A stretch of 64,000 nucleotides of DNA from Oxalobacteraceae bacterium OTU3CINTB1 (lineage in GTDB: Bacteria; Pseudomonadota; Gammaproteobacteria; Burkholderiales; Burkholderiaceae_D). Shown one piece after another: positions 52,108 to 61,410 of this stretch (the stretch's first letter is position 1; each line of letters opens with the position of its first letter). The DNA is taken from NCBI GenBank assembly GCA_024123955.1, contig CP099652.1, positions 4,030,001 to 4,094,000 of the forward strand, written 5' to 3'. Under the pieces are notes generated by a model, which did not search any database, was not told the origin of the DNA, and saw only the letters and a list, made by a program, of their open reading frames with translations. A program made the translations under genes and the position numbers.

Positions 52108-55100
52108 TCGGGCAAAGGCCTGCGCACGCGCGCGGCCAGCCACTGCGCGGCGTCGTCCACATAGGCGAACACCACAGGAATGACGAGCAGGCTCAGTACC
52201 GTCGAGGTGATCAGGCCGCCGATGACGACAATCGCCATCGGCGCCCGGAAGCTCGGGTCGGCGCCCCACCCCAGCGCGATCGGCAGCATGCCCGCGCCCA
52301 TGGCGAGGGTGGTCATCACGATCGGCCGGACCCGCTTGCCGCAGGCGTCGATGATCGCTTCCGGGCGCGCCAGTCCGTGGTCGCGCCGGGCCAGGATGAT
52401 GTAGTCGATCAGCAGGATCGAGTTCTTGGTGGCGATGCCCATCAACATGATCAAGCCGATCATCGACGGCATCGACAACGCCGTGCCGGTGAGGAACAGC
52501 GCCAGGAAGGCGCCCGGCACCGACAATACCAGCGCGGCCAGCACGGTCACCGGCTGCAGGAAGTCCTTTAGCAGCAGCACCAACACCATATAAATGCACA
52601 GCACGCCGGTCAGCATGGCAATGGCAAAGCCTGAGGCCAGCTCGGCCATGGACTCGGCGTCGCCGATCGACGCCCGCGTCACGCCCGGCGGCATCGTTTG
52701 CAGGCTGGGCAGCGCCAGGACCGCCTCCTCGATGTCGCCCAGCGCTTCTCCGTTGAGCTCGATCTCGAAATCGATGTTCCGGCGGCGGTCGTAGCGGGTG
52801 ATCTCCGCCGGGCCGCTGCCGATCTCCAGGGTGGCGACGTTCTCCAGCGCCACGGCGCCGCGCGCGCCGGGCACCGGCAGGCGCTTGAGCGTGTCGAGGT
52901 CGTCGCGGGCGCCATCGGCCAGCCGCACCACGACGGGTACCTGGCGCTCGCTCAGGTTGAGCTTGGCCAAGTCCTGGTCGTAATCGCCCGCCGTGGCCAC
53001 CCGCAAGGTGTCGGCGATGCTTGCCGACGTCACGCCAAGGTCGGCGGCGCGGGCGAAATCGGGCCGCACGACCAGTTCCGGCCGCAGCAGCCCGGCGCTG
53101 GAGGTGACCTCGCCCACCCCTGGCAGGCCGCGCAACTCGCGCTCGACCTGCTGCGCGTGGCGCGCCAGCGTCGCGCCGTCGTCCCCGTAGAGCGCCAGCA
53201 CATAGTTTTCCGACTCCTCCATGCCGACCTTGACGCGGGCGGCCGGCAGCGCCGCCAGCGCCACGCGCAACTGGTTTTCAATGTGCTGCTTGGTCAGGCC
53301 CGGACGGGCGTCGCGGTGCGTCAGGGTCAGGGTCAGCACGGCCGTGCGGACGTCGGCCACGCCCGGCGGGCCGCCCATGTCGGCGCCCACGCCGCCGCCG
53401 ACGTGGGCATAGACCAGCTTGACGTGGGGGTTGCGCATGGCGATCGCACGCGCCCGCTCGGCCAGCGCGATGGTGTCGTCCAGCCGTGCGCCGGGCGCCA
53501 GGCTGACGGTCGCCTGGGTCTGCCAGTCGTCGTCGGGCGGGATGAAGGCGCCCGGCAACGACGCCGCCAGCATGATGCCGCCGGCGAAGAACGCGGCGGC
53601 GGCCGCCACGGTCAGGCCCCGGTGGCGCAGGCACCACGCGGCCCAGGCCAGGTAGACGCGAAGCCAGCGCGGCGCCGGCGCCGGCGCCAGGTCCTCGGGC
53701 GGCGCGCGCAGCAGGTGGGCCGCCATCATCGGCGTCAGCAACCGCGCCACCACCAGCGAAAAGAACACGGCGGTGGCCGCCGTCCAGCCGAACTGGACGA
53801 AGAACCGGCCGATGGTCCCGCCCATGAAGGCGGTCGGCAGGAATACCGCGACCAGCGTAAAGGTGGTGGCCACCACCGCAAGGCCGATCTCGTCGGCCGC
53901 CTCCATCGCGGCGCGGAACGGCGTCTTGCCCATGCGCAGGTGGCGCTCGATGTTTTCGATTTCGACGATGGCGTCGTCGACCAGCACGCCCACCACCAGC
54001 GACAGCGACAGCAGGCTCACCGTGTTGACGGTAAAGCCCATCCAGTGCATCACGGCGAAGGTCGGAATGGCCGACAGCGGCAGCGCCACGGCCGCCACGA
54101 ACGTGGCGCTCCAGTCGCGCAGGAATAAGAACACCACCAGCACGGCCAGCGCCGCGCCCTCGTAGAGCAGACGCATCGAGCCGTCGTAATTCTCGCGCAC
54201 CGGGTCGACGAAGTTAAAGGCCTCGATGACGACGATGTCCGGGTGCTTCGCCTTGAGGCCCTCGAGTGCGCGCTGGACGCCCTCGGCGACGTCGATCTCG
54301 CCGGCGCCGCGCGCACGCGTGATCTCGAAGCCGACCACCGGCGCGCCATTCAATAGCGCGGCCGAGCGCGGTTCGGCGACAGTGTCGGTGACCGTCGCCA
54401 CCCGGTCGAGCCGCACCCGGCGGGCGTCGCCCAGGGTCACGTCCAGCGTGGCCACCTCGGCGGCCGATTGCACGGTGGCGATGGTGCGCACCGATTGCTC
54501 GGCGCCGCCCAGGTTGACGCGCCCGCCAGGCGACTCGCGCTGGATCTGGCGCAGCTGGCGCGACAGGTCGACGGCTGTCATGTTCAGCGCCAACAGCCGC
54601 GCCGGGTCCAGGGCCACGCGCACCTCGCGTTGCACGCCGCCGGCCCGGCTGACCGCACCCACGCCGGGCACCGCCAGCAGCGTCTTGCCGACCTCGTTGT
54701 CGACGAACCAGGACAGCGCCTCGGCGTCCATGTCGCTGGAGGCGACAGTGTAGGTCAGGATCGGAGCGCCGGCCAGCTCCACCTTGCGAATCACCGGGTC
54801 GCGCAGGTCGGCCGGCAGGTCGGCGCGCACGCGCGAGACGGCGTCGCGCACGTCCTCGACGGCCTGCTGCGCCGGTTTTTCGAGGTGAAACTCGATCGCG
54901 ATATTGGCGTTGCCGTCGGTCAGGGTGCTGCGGATGTGCTTGACGCCCTGCACGGTGGCCAGCGCGTCCTCGATCTTGCGGGCGACGTCGGTCTCCAGTT
55001 GCGCCGGCGAGGCGCCGGGCAGGTCGGCGCTGATGGTGACCGTCGGCAGCTCGAGGTCGGGAAAGTTCTGCACCTTCATCGCGCGGAAACCCATCAGGCC

Positions 55101-55178
55101 CGCGAGCGTCAACAGGATGAACAGCAGGATGGCCGGGGTCGGATTACGGATCGACCAAGCGGATATATTGAAATGCAT
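52101..55178 (-). CDS. RND-family efflux permease (AcrB-like)
   Basis: A 1,025-residue inner-membrane RND transporter. It has 12 predicted helices in two halves, with two large periplasmic loops. The N terminus is ISAWSIRNPTPAILLFILLT. The proton-relay region VVGVLVDDAIVEIENIERHL and its second-half partner region GLIMLMGIATKNSILLIDYI are conserved. The type is a multidrug or amphiphile pump, as the metal-pump signature is not seen. The adaptor gene lies 13 bases upstream, and the TolC-like gene precedes that. The three form a tripartite pump operon. Confidence 0.92.
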   Translation of the reverse strand: MHFNISAWSIRNPTPAILLFILLTLAGLMGFRAMKVQNFPDLELPTVTISADLPGASPAQLETDVARKIEDALATVQGVKHIRSTLTDGNANIAIEFHLEKPAQQAVEDVRDAVSRVRADLPADLRDPVIRKVELAGAPILTYTVASSDMDAEALSWFVDNEVGKTLLAVPGVGAVSRAGGVQREVRVALDPARLLALNMTAVDLSRQLRQIQRESPGGRVNLGGAEQSVRTIATVQSAAEVATLDVTLGDARRVRLDRVATVTDTVAEPRSAALLNGAPVVGFEITRARGAGEIDVAEGVQRALEGLKAKHPDIVVIEAFNFVDPVRENYDGSMRLLYEGAALAVLVVFLFLRDWSATFVAAVALPLSAIPTFAVMHWMGFTVNTVSLLSLSLVVGVLVDDAIVEIENIERHLRMGKTPFRAAMEAADEIGLAVVATTFTLVAVFLPTAFMGGTIGRFFVQFGWTAATAVFFSLVVARLLTPMMAAHLLRAPPEDLAPAPAPRWLRVYLAWAAWCLRHRGLTVAAAAAFFAGGIMLAASLPGAFIPPDDDWQTQATVSLAPGARLDDTIALAERARAIAMRNPHVKLVYAHVGGGVGADMGGPPGVADVRTAVLTLTLTHRDARPGLTKQHIENQLRVALAALPAARVKVGMEESENYVLALYGDDGATLARHAQQVERELRGLPGVGEVTSSAGLLRPELVVRPDFARAADLGVTSASIADTLRVATAGDYDQDLAKLNLSERQVPVVVRLADGARDDLDTLKRLPVPGARGAVALENVATLEIGSGPAEITRYDRRRNIDFEIELNGEALGDIEEAVLALPSLQTMPPGVTRASIGDAESMAELASGFAIAMLTGVLCIYMVLVLLLKDFLQPVTVLAALVLSVPGAFLALFLTGTALSMPSMIGLIMLMGIATKNSILLIDYIILARRDHGLARPEAIIDACGKRVRPIVMTTLAMGAGMLPIALGWGADPSFRAPMAIVVIGGLITSTVLSLLVIPVVFAYVDDAAQWLAARVRRPLPDQ

Positions 55179-55191
55179 CGGGTTCTTTCGT

Positions 55192-56358
55192 TCAGTTGTT
55201 GCCAGCGGTGGCGGCGGTGGCGTCGATGGTGGCCGGTGCCGGCGCCTTCATCGGTGCCGGCGCGGCGCCCACCGTGACCAGGTCGCCGTGGCCGAGGAAG
55301 GCGCCGCCGGCCACCACCACCCGCGCCGGCGCCGCGATGCCGTCGACGATCTCGATCCTGTCGCCCGCGCGCCGCCCGACTGTCACCTTGGTCTGCGCCA
55401 CGCGCGAATCGGCGCCCACCCGCAGTACGTAGCTGAAGCCATCACGCATCAGCACCGCGCTTTGCGGCAACGTCACCATGCGCGCGCTGCCGGTCTCGAA
55501 CTCGCCGCGCGCGAACATGCCGGCGCGCGCCGGGCTCCCCGGCGGCAAGTCAACGTACACCAGACCGTTGCGCGAGAGCGTATCGACCGCCGGCGCGACC
55601 ATCCGCAGGCGGCCGTTTATCGGCTTACCGCCGGCCGGCGTCACCAGCGCGGCCTGGCCCGGCTTGAGCTGCGCCAGGTCGGAAGCCGCGACCTCGGCGC
55701 GCCATTCCAGCCGGCCTCGCAGGATCAGCCGAAAGAGCTCCTGCCCGGCCGGCGGCACCGCCCCCACCGTCGCGCCGCGCGCCGAGATCACGCCGTCGTC
55801 CGGAGCCAGCACGCGGGTCTGCGCCAGGCGCAGTTGCTGGGTGTTCTCGGCGGCCCGCAACGCGTCCAGCCGCGCCTGCGCGGTGCGCTCGGCCGTGAGG
55901 TATTGCTGGATTTGCTGGGCCGACATGGCGCCGGTGGTTTGCAGTTGACGGGCGCGCTGCGCGTTGGCCCCGGCCTCGGCCAGCGCGGCCTCCGCCTCGG
56001 CGGCGGCGGCGCGGCTTTGCGCCAGCTCGGCGCCCACGGTGGCGGCGGCGAAGGTGGCCAGCACCTGGCCGCGCCGGACCACGTCGCCGACATTGACCCT
56101 GACCTCGGCCAGGCGCAGGCCGTTGGCCTCGGCGCCGATGCTGGCTTCCTGCCAGGCCGCGATATTGCCGTTGGCGGCCAGCCGGATCGGCAGCACGGCT
56201 GGCTGCGGCGTCGCGACCTCGACCGTCAGCACGCTCCTGGGAGCCGACGCCGGGGGCTTGGCCGGCTCCGGCATGGCAACCGCGATGGCGGCGACGGCAA
56301 GCGTGGCGGTCAGCGCCGCAGCCAGATAAAGGATATGGTGGCGTATATTTTTCATCAT
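55192..56358 (-). CDS. RND efflux periplasmic adaptor (HlyD/MexA-type)
   Basis: A 388-residue membrane-fusion protein. The N terminus is a membrane anchor or signal (HHILYLAAALTATLAVAAIA). The lipoyl half GEANGLRLAEVRVNVGDVVR is split by a long helical hairpin with AAAEAEAALAEAGANAQRAR. The second lipoyl half and beta-barrel follow (VLAPDDGVISARGATVGAV), ending in a disordered tail rich in Ala and Pro. It links the permease to the outer-membrane channel. The ATG at 56358 overlaps the channel gene stop (ATGA), and AAGGAAACC lies before it. The open frame continues far upstream but only as an unused frame of the channel gene. Confidence 0.9.
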   Translation of the reverse strand: MMKNIRHHILYLAAALTATLAVAAIAVAMPEPAKPPASAPRSVLTVEVATPQPAVLPIRLAANGNIAAWQEASIGAEANGLRLAEVRVNVGDVVRRGQVLATFAAATVGAELAQSRAAAAEAEAALAEAGANAQRARQLQTTGAMSAQQIQQYLTAERTAQARLDALRAAENTQQLRLAQTRVLAPDDGVISARGATVGAVPPAGQELFRLILRGRLEWRAEVAASDLAQLKPGQAALVTPAGGKPINGRLRMVAPAVDTLSRNGLVYVDLPPGSPARAGMFARGEFETGSARMVTLPQSAVLMRDGFSYVLRVGADSRVAQTKVTVGRRAGDRIEIVDGIAAPARVVVAGGAFLGHGDLVTVGAAPAPMKAPAPATIDATAATAGNN

Positions 56359-57884
56359 TGGTTTCCTTGTTCCTGGCGGGCCGGCGCGGTGCGGCTGACC
56401 ATGTTGGCGATGGGTGGTTCGGGCGACTCGGCGGTGGTCGCGATCGAAGCCTGCGCGCCGGCTTCGGACCAGCCGCCGCCGAGCTCGCGGTACAGGGCGA
56501 TCCAGGCGGCCACGCGCTCGCGCCGCAGCTCGATCACCGCGACCTGCGCGGCGAGCATGCTGCGGCGGGCGTCCTCCAGCTCGAACAAGCTGGCGGTGCC
56601 GGCTTGGTAGCTCGCCTCCGTCGCACGGTAGGAGCGCTCGAATCCGGCGGCGGCCGCATAGGTGTCGGCGCCTCGCGCAGCCGTGCTTTGTAGTGTGACC
56701 AGCGCCGTTTCGACGTCGCGCACCGCTTCGCGCAGGCGTGCCGCGTAGACCGTGGTGGCGGTCTCGTAGCGCACGCGCGCCGCCTGCGCGCTGGCGCGCA
56801 GCGCGCCGCCGTCGAACAGCGGCAAGGTCACGGTCACCGGTCCCACGCTCCAGACGCTGCCGTTGCTGCTGACACCGCCGCCACTCACGCGGCTGGCGAC
56901 TATGCTGCCGGCTAGGGTAACGCGCGGCCAGCGTTGCGCCTGTGCCTGGTCGGCACGTGCGCTGGCGGCCACAACGTCGCGCGCGGCGGCGTAGATGTCG
57001 GGCCGTTGCGCCAGCACGGCGGCCGGCACGGCGGCCACGGCCAGTTCGGCTGGTTGCGGCAGGCGGGCGGCACCGGCCGCGAGCTCGCCGCGCAGCGCCG
57101 TCTCGTCCAGCGCGGTGAGTGCGACCAGCGTCTTGACCGAGAGATCGCATTGCGCGCGCTGCTGGACCAGGGCGGCGTTCGCCTGCGCGGCGCTGGCGCG
57201 CGCCAGATCGGCCGCGGCCGGCGCGCGGAAGCCGGCGTCCGCCGCCAGATTGGTCAGTTCGGCGGTCCGGGTCCGCGAACGGACGTCGAGTTCGGCCTGC
57301 ACCAATTGCGCTTCGCAAGCGCGCAAGCCCAGGTAGGCGGTGGCGATCTCGGCGGCCAGGGACACCCGCGCCACATGCCAGCCGGCCTGGCTGGACTCCA
57401 GTGCGGCCTGGGCGGCGCCGGCGCCGGCGCGGTTGGCGCCGAACAGGTCCAGCTCCCAGCCGGCCTGCAAGCCGGCCGACGAAGCCTCCCCAACCGGTGC
57501 GGCGATCTCCGAGCGGGCACGACTGGCGCTGGCATTGGCGCTTAGATTGGGCATCAAGGCGGCGCCGCTGGACACCCCGGCCGCGCGGGCCTCGGCGATG
57601 CGGGCCACGGCCTCCGCCAGCGTCGGGCTGGCGCCCTGCCCGGCCGCGATCAGGCGCGGCACCAGCAAGTCGTCGAACTGCCCCCACCAAAGGCCCAGGC
57701 CGGCAAGCTGGCCGCGGTGCGGCAGCGGCGCGTGCCATTGGGCGGCCACCGGCGCCGCCGGACCGCCCGGTGTCAGCTCGGGAACGGCGGTCGCGCAGCC
57801 GGCCAACAACGCGACGGCGGCCAGCTGCGGCGCGCGCGACAGCGCCCGGCGGATAAATAGAACGAAGTTGGCGGGTGGACGCAT
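56355..57884 (-). CDS. NodT-family outer-membrane efflux lipoprotein
   Basis: A 509-residue TolC-type channel. A lipoprotein signal peptide ends in the lipobox LLAGC. Two repeated coiled-coil halves follow, with LQAGWELDLFGANRAGAGAA and ATAYLGLRACEAQLVQAELD in the first and a matching VRDVETALVTLQS region in the second. RPDIYAAARDVVAASARADQ is the typical NodT midpoint. It is the first gene of the RND operon and is co-translated with the adaptor. Its promoter region is shared with the divergent mipA operon and contains two inverted copies of a 20-base operator-like site. Confidence 0.88.
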   Translation of the reverse strand: MRPPANFVLFIRRALSRAPQLAAVALLAGCATAVPELTPGGPAAPVAAQWHAPLPHRGQLAGLGLWWGQFDDLLVPRLIAAGQGASPTLAEAVARIAEARAAGVSSGAALMPNLSANASASRARSEIAAPVGEASSAGLQAGWELDLFGANRAGAGAAQAALESSQAGWHVARVSLAAEIATAYLGLRACEAQLVQAELDVRSRTRTAELTNLAADAGFRAPAAADLARASAAQANAALVQQRAQCDLSVKTLVALTALDETALRGELAAGAARLPQPAELAVAAVPAAVLAQRPDIYAAARDVVAASARADQAQAQRWPRVTLAGSIVASRVSGGGVSSNGSVWSVGPVTVTLPLFDGGALRASAQAARVRYETATTVYAARLREAVRDVETALVTLQSTAARGADTYAAAAGFERSYRATEASYQAGTASLFELEDARRSMLAAQVAVIELRRERVAAWIALYRELGGGWSEAGAQASIATTAESPEPPIANMVSRTAPARQEQGNQ

Positions 57885-57926
57885 GCGATGCCCTCGGCTT
57901 TAACAAAGCGTCACTATCGGGCAGCG

Positions 57927-57946
57927 CGTCTTTCCGGATACTTACC
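57927..57946 (-). promoter_or_regulatory. Operator-like 20-base site facing the RND operon (copy 1)
   Basis: Read on the minus strand this is GGTAAGTATCCGGAAAGACG. It matches the plus-strand copy at 57976-57995 at 17 of 20 positions. It lies 43 bases before the start of the efflux lipoprotein gene. The half-site pattern GTAAG-N6 is the kind of direct repeat used by OmpR/PmrA-type response regulators. Confidence 0.5.
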
Positions 57947-57975
57947 GGAAAGGACGGATTTTGATGTTTTTTCCA

Positions 57976-57995
57976 GGTAAGTATTCAGTAAGACG
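57976..57995 (+). promoter_or_regulatory. Operator-like 20-base site facing the mipA operon (copy 2)
   Basis: GGTAAGTATTCAGTAAGACG contains two GTAAG half-sites eleven bases apart, the spacing expected for a dimer of an OmpR-family response regulator. It lies 48 bases before the mipA ATG and is an inverted copy of the site at 57927-57946. Confidence 0.55.
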
Positions 57996-58042
57996 ACTTG
58001 GCCGACCATGTGGTTTCACATTCAACATTCGGAGAAACCACC

Positions 58043-58855
58043 ATGCAGTTTCCGCGCATCTTTACCTCGGCCACCCCTTCGGCAATCCACCACGTGGCGG
58101 TCGCCTCGGTCCTCGCACTCGGGCTGGGCGCCGCCTCCATGGCGAACGCCGCCCCGGGCGACGCGGCGTCCTCGTGGGGCCTGGGCGTGGCCGCCTTCAC
58201 CGAGCAGCAGCCGTATGCCGGCATCGACCGGGAAAACCGCGCATTGCCGCTGATCTCCTACGACAACCAATATGTGCGCGTGTTCGGCCCCGTTGTCGAA
58301 TTCAAGGCTTACAGCCTCGACCTCGGCGGTGGTCAGCGCCTCGACCTGCGCGTGGTCGGCAAATACGACTTCAGCGGTTATGAAGCCAAGGACGCGCCCA
58401 TCCTGAATGGCATGCGCGAGCGCAAAGGTGGTTTTTGGGCGGGCGGCAAGGTGAAATGGACGACCGGCGTGGTCGACGTCAGCGCCGAACTGCTGGCCGA
58501 CGCCTCGGGCAACAGCAAGGGACGCCGCTTCAACCTGGGCCTGGAAAAGAACTGGCGCATCGGCCAGCATGTTATATTGACGCCCCGCGCAGGCGCCAGC
58601 TGGGTCGACAAGAAATACGTCGACTACTACTATGGCGTCGCCGCCGACGAGGCGCGCGCCGGCCGTGCCGCTTACGAGGGCAAATCCGGCGTCAACGCCG
58701 AACTGGGCTTGCGTAGCACCTACGTTTTCGATGCCCACCACTCCATGTTTCTTGATCTGGGGGTGAGTAAGCTTTCCAAAAAGATCAAGGATAGCCCTCT
58801 GGTCGACCGCGCGACCGAGAGCCGCGTCGGCCTGGGATACCTGTACCGCTTCTGA
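58043..58855 (+). CDS. MipA/OmpV-family outer-membrane protein
   Basis: A 270-residue outer-membrane beta-barrel with a signal peptide ending ANAAP. It has the typical opening WGLGVAAFTEQQPYAGIDRE followed by alternating beta-strands, and ends in VGLGYLYRF with the terminal aromatic. MipA was named as a scaffold for murein enzymes in E. coli, and many relatives are induced with polymyxin or metal resistance. The ATG at 58043 follows GGAGAAACC. Its TGA overlaps the ATG of the response regulator by one base, so the three downstream genes are co-translated and share the operator at 57976-57995. Confidence 0.85.
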   Translation: MQFPRIFTSATPSAIHHVAVASVLALGLGAASMANAAPGDAASSWGLGVAAFTEQQPYAGIDRENRALPLISYDNQYVRVFGPVVEFKAYSLDLGGGQRLDLRVVGKYDFSGYEAKDAPILNGMRERKGGFWAGGKVKWTTGVVDVSAELLADASGNSKGRRFNLGLEKNWRIGQHVILTPRAGASWVDKKYVDYYYGVAADEARAGRAAYEGKSGVNAELGLRSTYVFDAHHSMFLDLGVSKLSKKIKDSPLVDRATESRVGLGYLYRF

Positions 58856-59541
58856 TGAATCGCATTCTACTAATCGAAGACCACGACCGCCTGGCCCAGC
58901 TGATGTGCAAGGCGCTGGCGGCCGCCGGCATCGCGGTCGACGTCCTCGACCGCATCGACACCGCGTGGTCCGCGATCCAGCAACTGCCGTATCAGGCGAT
59001 CATCCTCGACCGCGGCTTGCCGGACGGCGACGGGCTATCGCTGTTGCAGCGCGTGCGCGCCGCCGGGCTGCACGTGCCCTGCCTGGTGCTGACGGCGCGC
59101 GACGCGCTGCACGACCGCGTCGCGGGACTTGAGGCCGGGGCTGACGACTACCTGCCCAAGCCGTTCGCCATGGACGAGATGGTCGCACGGGTGCGGGCCT
59201 TGCTGCGCCGCCCCGTGGACTTCCGTTCGCTCGATCCCAGCCACGACGACCTGACCCTGCGCCCCGGCGAGGGCCTGGTCTGCTGTGCGGAGGAAAGCGT
59301 CACCCTCGCCCCGGCGGAGATGCAGATCATGCTGATGCTGGTGCACCGCCATGCCGAGGTGGTGCGCCGCAGCGCGCTGGAGGCCGCCGCCTGGGGGCTG
59401 AGCGAGGCGGTCACGCCCAACGCGCTGGACGTGGCGCTGCACCGGATACGCCGCAAACTGCTGGCCATCGGCTCGCGCCAACGGATCATCAACGTGAGGG
59501 GACTGGGTTATGCGCTTCGCGAAACCGACGTGGCTGAATAG
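58855..59541 (+). CDS. OmpR/PmrA-family response regulator
   Basis: A 228-residue two-component regulator. The receiver has LLIEDHD, phospho-acceptor Asp52 in IILDRGLPDGDG, the conserved Thr in LVLTARD and Lys102 in YLPKPF. The C-terminal winged helix includes TPNALDVALHRIRRKLLA and IINVRGLGYALRE, the standard Trans_reg_C end. It starts on the mipA stop, overlaps the kinase gene by 32 bases and very probably binds the two sites in the upstream divergent region. A PmrA-like role in envelope stress is suggested by the neighbouring mipA and arn genes. Confidence 0.92.
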   Translation: MNRILLIEDHDRLAQLMCKALAAAGIAVDVLDRIDTAWSAIQQLPYQAIILDRGLPDGDGLSLLQRVRAAGLHVPCLVLTARDALHDRVAGLEAGADDYLPKPFAMDEMVARVRALLRRPVDFRSLDPSHDDLTLRPGEGLVCCAEESVTLAPAEMQIMLMLVHRHAEVVRRSALEAAAWGLSEAVTPNALDVALHRIRRKLLAIGSRQRIINVRGLGYALRETDVAE

Positions 59542-60895
59542 CCTGGGCGTCAAAGTCCTGCTCGCTTATGTGGCCGGCATGGTGCTCAGCATCACCCTGC
59601 TGCTGGCGGCCGTTTTTTACCTCATCTCGACGAAAAGCGAGATTTTGCCCAGCATGGACGTGGCCGAACGCGCGGAGGAAATGGCCGAGGCGCTGCTCTT
59701 CGATAGCGCCGGACGGCCGGTCGGCTTCATGGAAAGCGAAGACAGCCACCCCTGGACGTACGACAGTCTCCGGCGCGAGATCTCGTACCGCGTGCTGGAC
59801 ACGGCCGGCAACGTCGCGCTGGCGTCCGCCACCGGCCCCGGGACGGCATGGCCGTCGACACCGGCCACGCGCCGGTTGACATCCGGCCCCTTCACCTTCG
59901 ATTTCGCCGGCGTGCCGATGTACGCCGGCACCGCCGCCGTCGAGCATGAGGGCAAGCGCTGGTTTGTGCAGTTCGCCGCCAGCAAGCGGATCGTCGAGCT
60001 GTTCCAAACCGAGTTCGCGCTTCCGTTCATGGGCGCCGGCGTCGTGTTGTTCAGTCTGGTCATGCTGTTCGTCTTCGGCGCCTGCGCGCTGATCACGCTG
60101 CGCTACACGCTCAAGCCGCTGCGCGAAGTGTCGGAGTCGGCCGCGTCGATTTCCCCGCGCGCGCTGCACGCGCGGCTGCGGGTCAACGCCGTGCCGGCCG
60201 AAATCGCGCCGCTGGTCGACAGTTTCAACCGCGTGCTGGAGCGCCTGGAACTGGGTTATCGCGTCCAGCAGGGTTTTCTGGCGACGGCCGCACACGAGCT
60301 GAAAACGCCGCTGGCCCTGATCCGCGCACAAGTCGAGTTGACGGGCGAAGGTAGCGAGCGCGATTCGCTACTGAGCGACATTCAGCACATGACGCGCCAG
60401 GTGCAGCAGTTGCTGCTGCTGGCCGAAGCGAGCGAGGAGCAAAATTACATTTTCGCCATGGTCGATCCGCGCGACGTCGGCGCCGAGGCGGTCGGCTATC
60501 TGCGCCGCATGGCCGATGCGGCGAACGTACGCCTGACCTTGCGCGACGACGGCCCCGTGGCGCCATGGCAGGCGGACCCGGCGACGCTGTTCACCTTGCT
60601 GAAAAACCTGCTGGAAAACGCCATCCAGCATGCCCCCCAAGGCACCGAGGTGTGCCTGACGGTCGGCGCCGGGGCGCTGACGGTACGCGATAGCGGCCCC
60701 GGGGTGACACCGGAACAGATGGCGCGGATGTTCGAGCGCTTCTGGCGTGGCGCGCACCGCCGCGACCATGGCGCCGGATTGGGCCTCTCGATTTGCCAGG
60801 AAATCGCGCGCGCGCACGGCTGGACACTGGCGGCAGAGCCGATGGCGCCTGGACTGCTGTTCCGGCTGACGACCCGACCGACGCCGGACGCGTAA
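59510..60895 (+). CDS. Sensor histidine kinase, partner of the mipA operon regulator
   Basis: A 461-residue membrane kinase. It has two membrane helices (about residues 17-39 and 172-196) framing a periplasmic domain of roughly 130 residues. HAMP follows, then HisKA with His262 in TAAHELKTPLALI, and HATPase_c with NLLENAIQHAPQG, RDSGPGVTPEQ and GAGLGLSIC. The periplasmic part has a few acidic residues (EILPSMDVAERAEE), as in PmrB/QseC-like sensors, but no clear metal motif. It is encoded in the same operon as the regulator and MipA. Its 3' end is 87 bases before the convergent GtrA stop. Confidence 0.9.
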   Translation: MRFAKPTWLNSLGVKVLLAYVAGMVLSITLLLAAVFYLISTKSEILPSMDVAERAEEMAEALLFDSAGRPVGFMESEDSHPWTYDSLRREISYRVLDTAGNVALASATGPGTAWPSTPATRRLTSGPFTFDFAGVPMYAGTAAVEHEGKRWFVQFAASKRIVELFQTEFALPFMGAGVVLFSLVMLFVFGACALITLRYTLKPLREVSESAASISPRALHARLRVNAVPAEIAPLVDSFNRVLERLELGYRVQQGFLATAAHELKTPLALIRAQVELTGEGSERDSLLSDIQHMTRQVQQLLLLAEASEEQNYIFAMVDPRDVGAEAVGYLRRMADAANVRLTLRDDGPVAPWQADPATLFTLLKNLLENAIQHAPQGTEVCLTVGAGALTVRDSGPGVTPEQMARMFERFWRGAHRRDHGAGLGLSICQEIARAHGWTLAAEPMAPGLLFRLTTRPTPDA

Positions 60896-60981
60896 ACCCG
60901 GTGCGGCGCAAGGCCAAGGCCGGCACGCGCGCGTCGTTGCAGAAGTTGATGGCGCAGCCGTCGGACGGCGCCACGCCAATG

Positions 60982-61410
60982 CTAGCGCCGGGGAAGAAAC
61001 GCCCACCAGCGGCTGCCGGCGAAGTTCCACAACAGTCCCAGACCGGTGGCCAGCGCCTGCGCCGGCCAGTAATGCCAACCCGCTCCCTGCACCAGCAGCG
61101 ACATCAGCGCGGTGTTCAGGCACCAACCCAGGCCCAGCAGGGTCAAATAGCGGCCGGCCGCGCCCAGATGGCCGTCGCCGCCGCCAAACGTAAAGAAATA
61201 GTTCATCACATAGTTGACCACCGCGGCCAGCGCATAGCCGGCGCCCGACGCCGCGGCCGCGCCGGCGCCGCAGCGCTCGACGCCAAACCACAGCAGCAGG
61301 TACTGCACCGCCGTGCCAGAGGCGCCGACCAGTGCGAAGCGCAGGAACTGCCCCAACAGCGGTGTCGCCGCGAGCGCCGCCAGTGCAGCGCGGTCTATCC
61401 GGAATTTCAC
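60982..61410 (-). CDS. GtrA-family membrane protein at the end of the arn-type operon
   Basis: A 142-residue protein with four membrane helices and the GtrA signature in [30 protein letters not shown] and [12 protein letters not shown]. GtrA proteins help move polyprenyl-phosphate-linked sugars across the inner membrane. Its ATG overlaps the ugd stop by four bases, so it belongs to the arn-type operon. In enterobacteria the small ArnE/ArnF pair flips undecaprenyl-phosphate-aminoarabinose. The GtrA protein might do this here, but that is inference from position. Confidence 0.85.
   Translation of the reverse strand: MKFRIDRAALAALAATPLLGQFLRFALVGASGTAVQYLLLWFGVERCGAGAAAASGAGYALAAVVNYVMNYFFTFGGGDGHLGAAGRYLTLLGLGWCLNTALMSLLVQGAGWHYWPAQALATGLGLLWNFAGSRWWAFLPRR

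Noticed and set aside
55192..57906. 904-codon frame suggesting a fused adaptor/channel protein
   Set aside because: The upstream 500 codons are an unused frame of the channel gene. The adaptor has a proper start at 56358.
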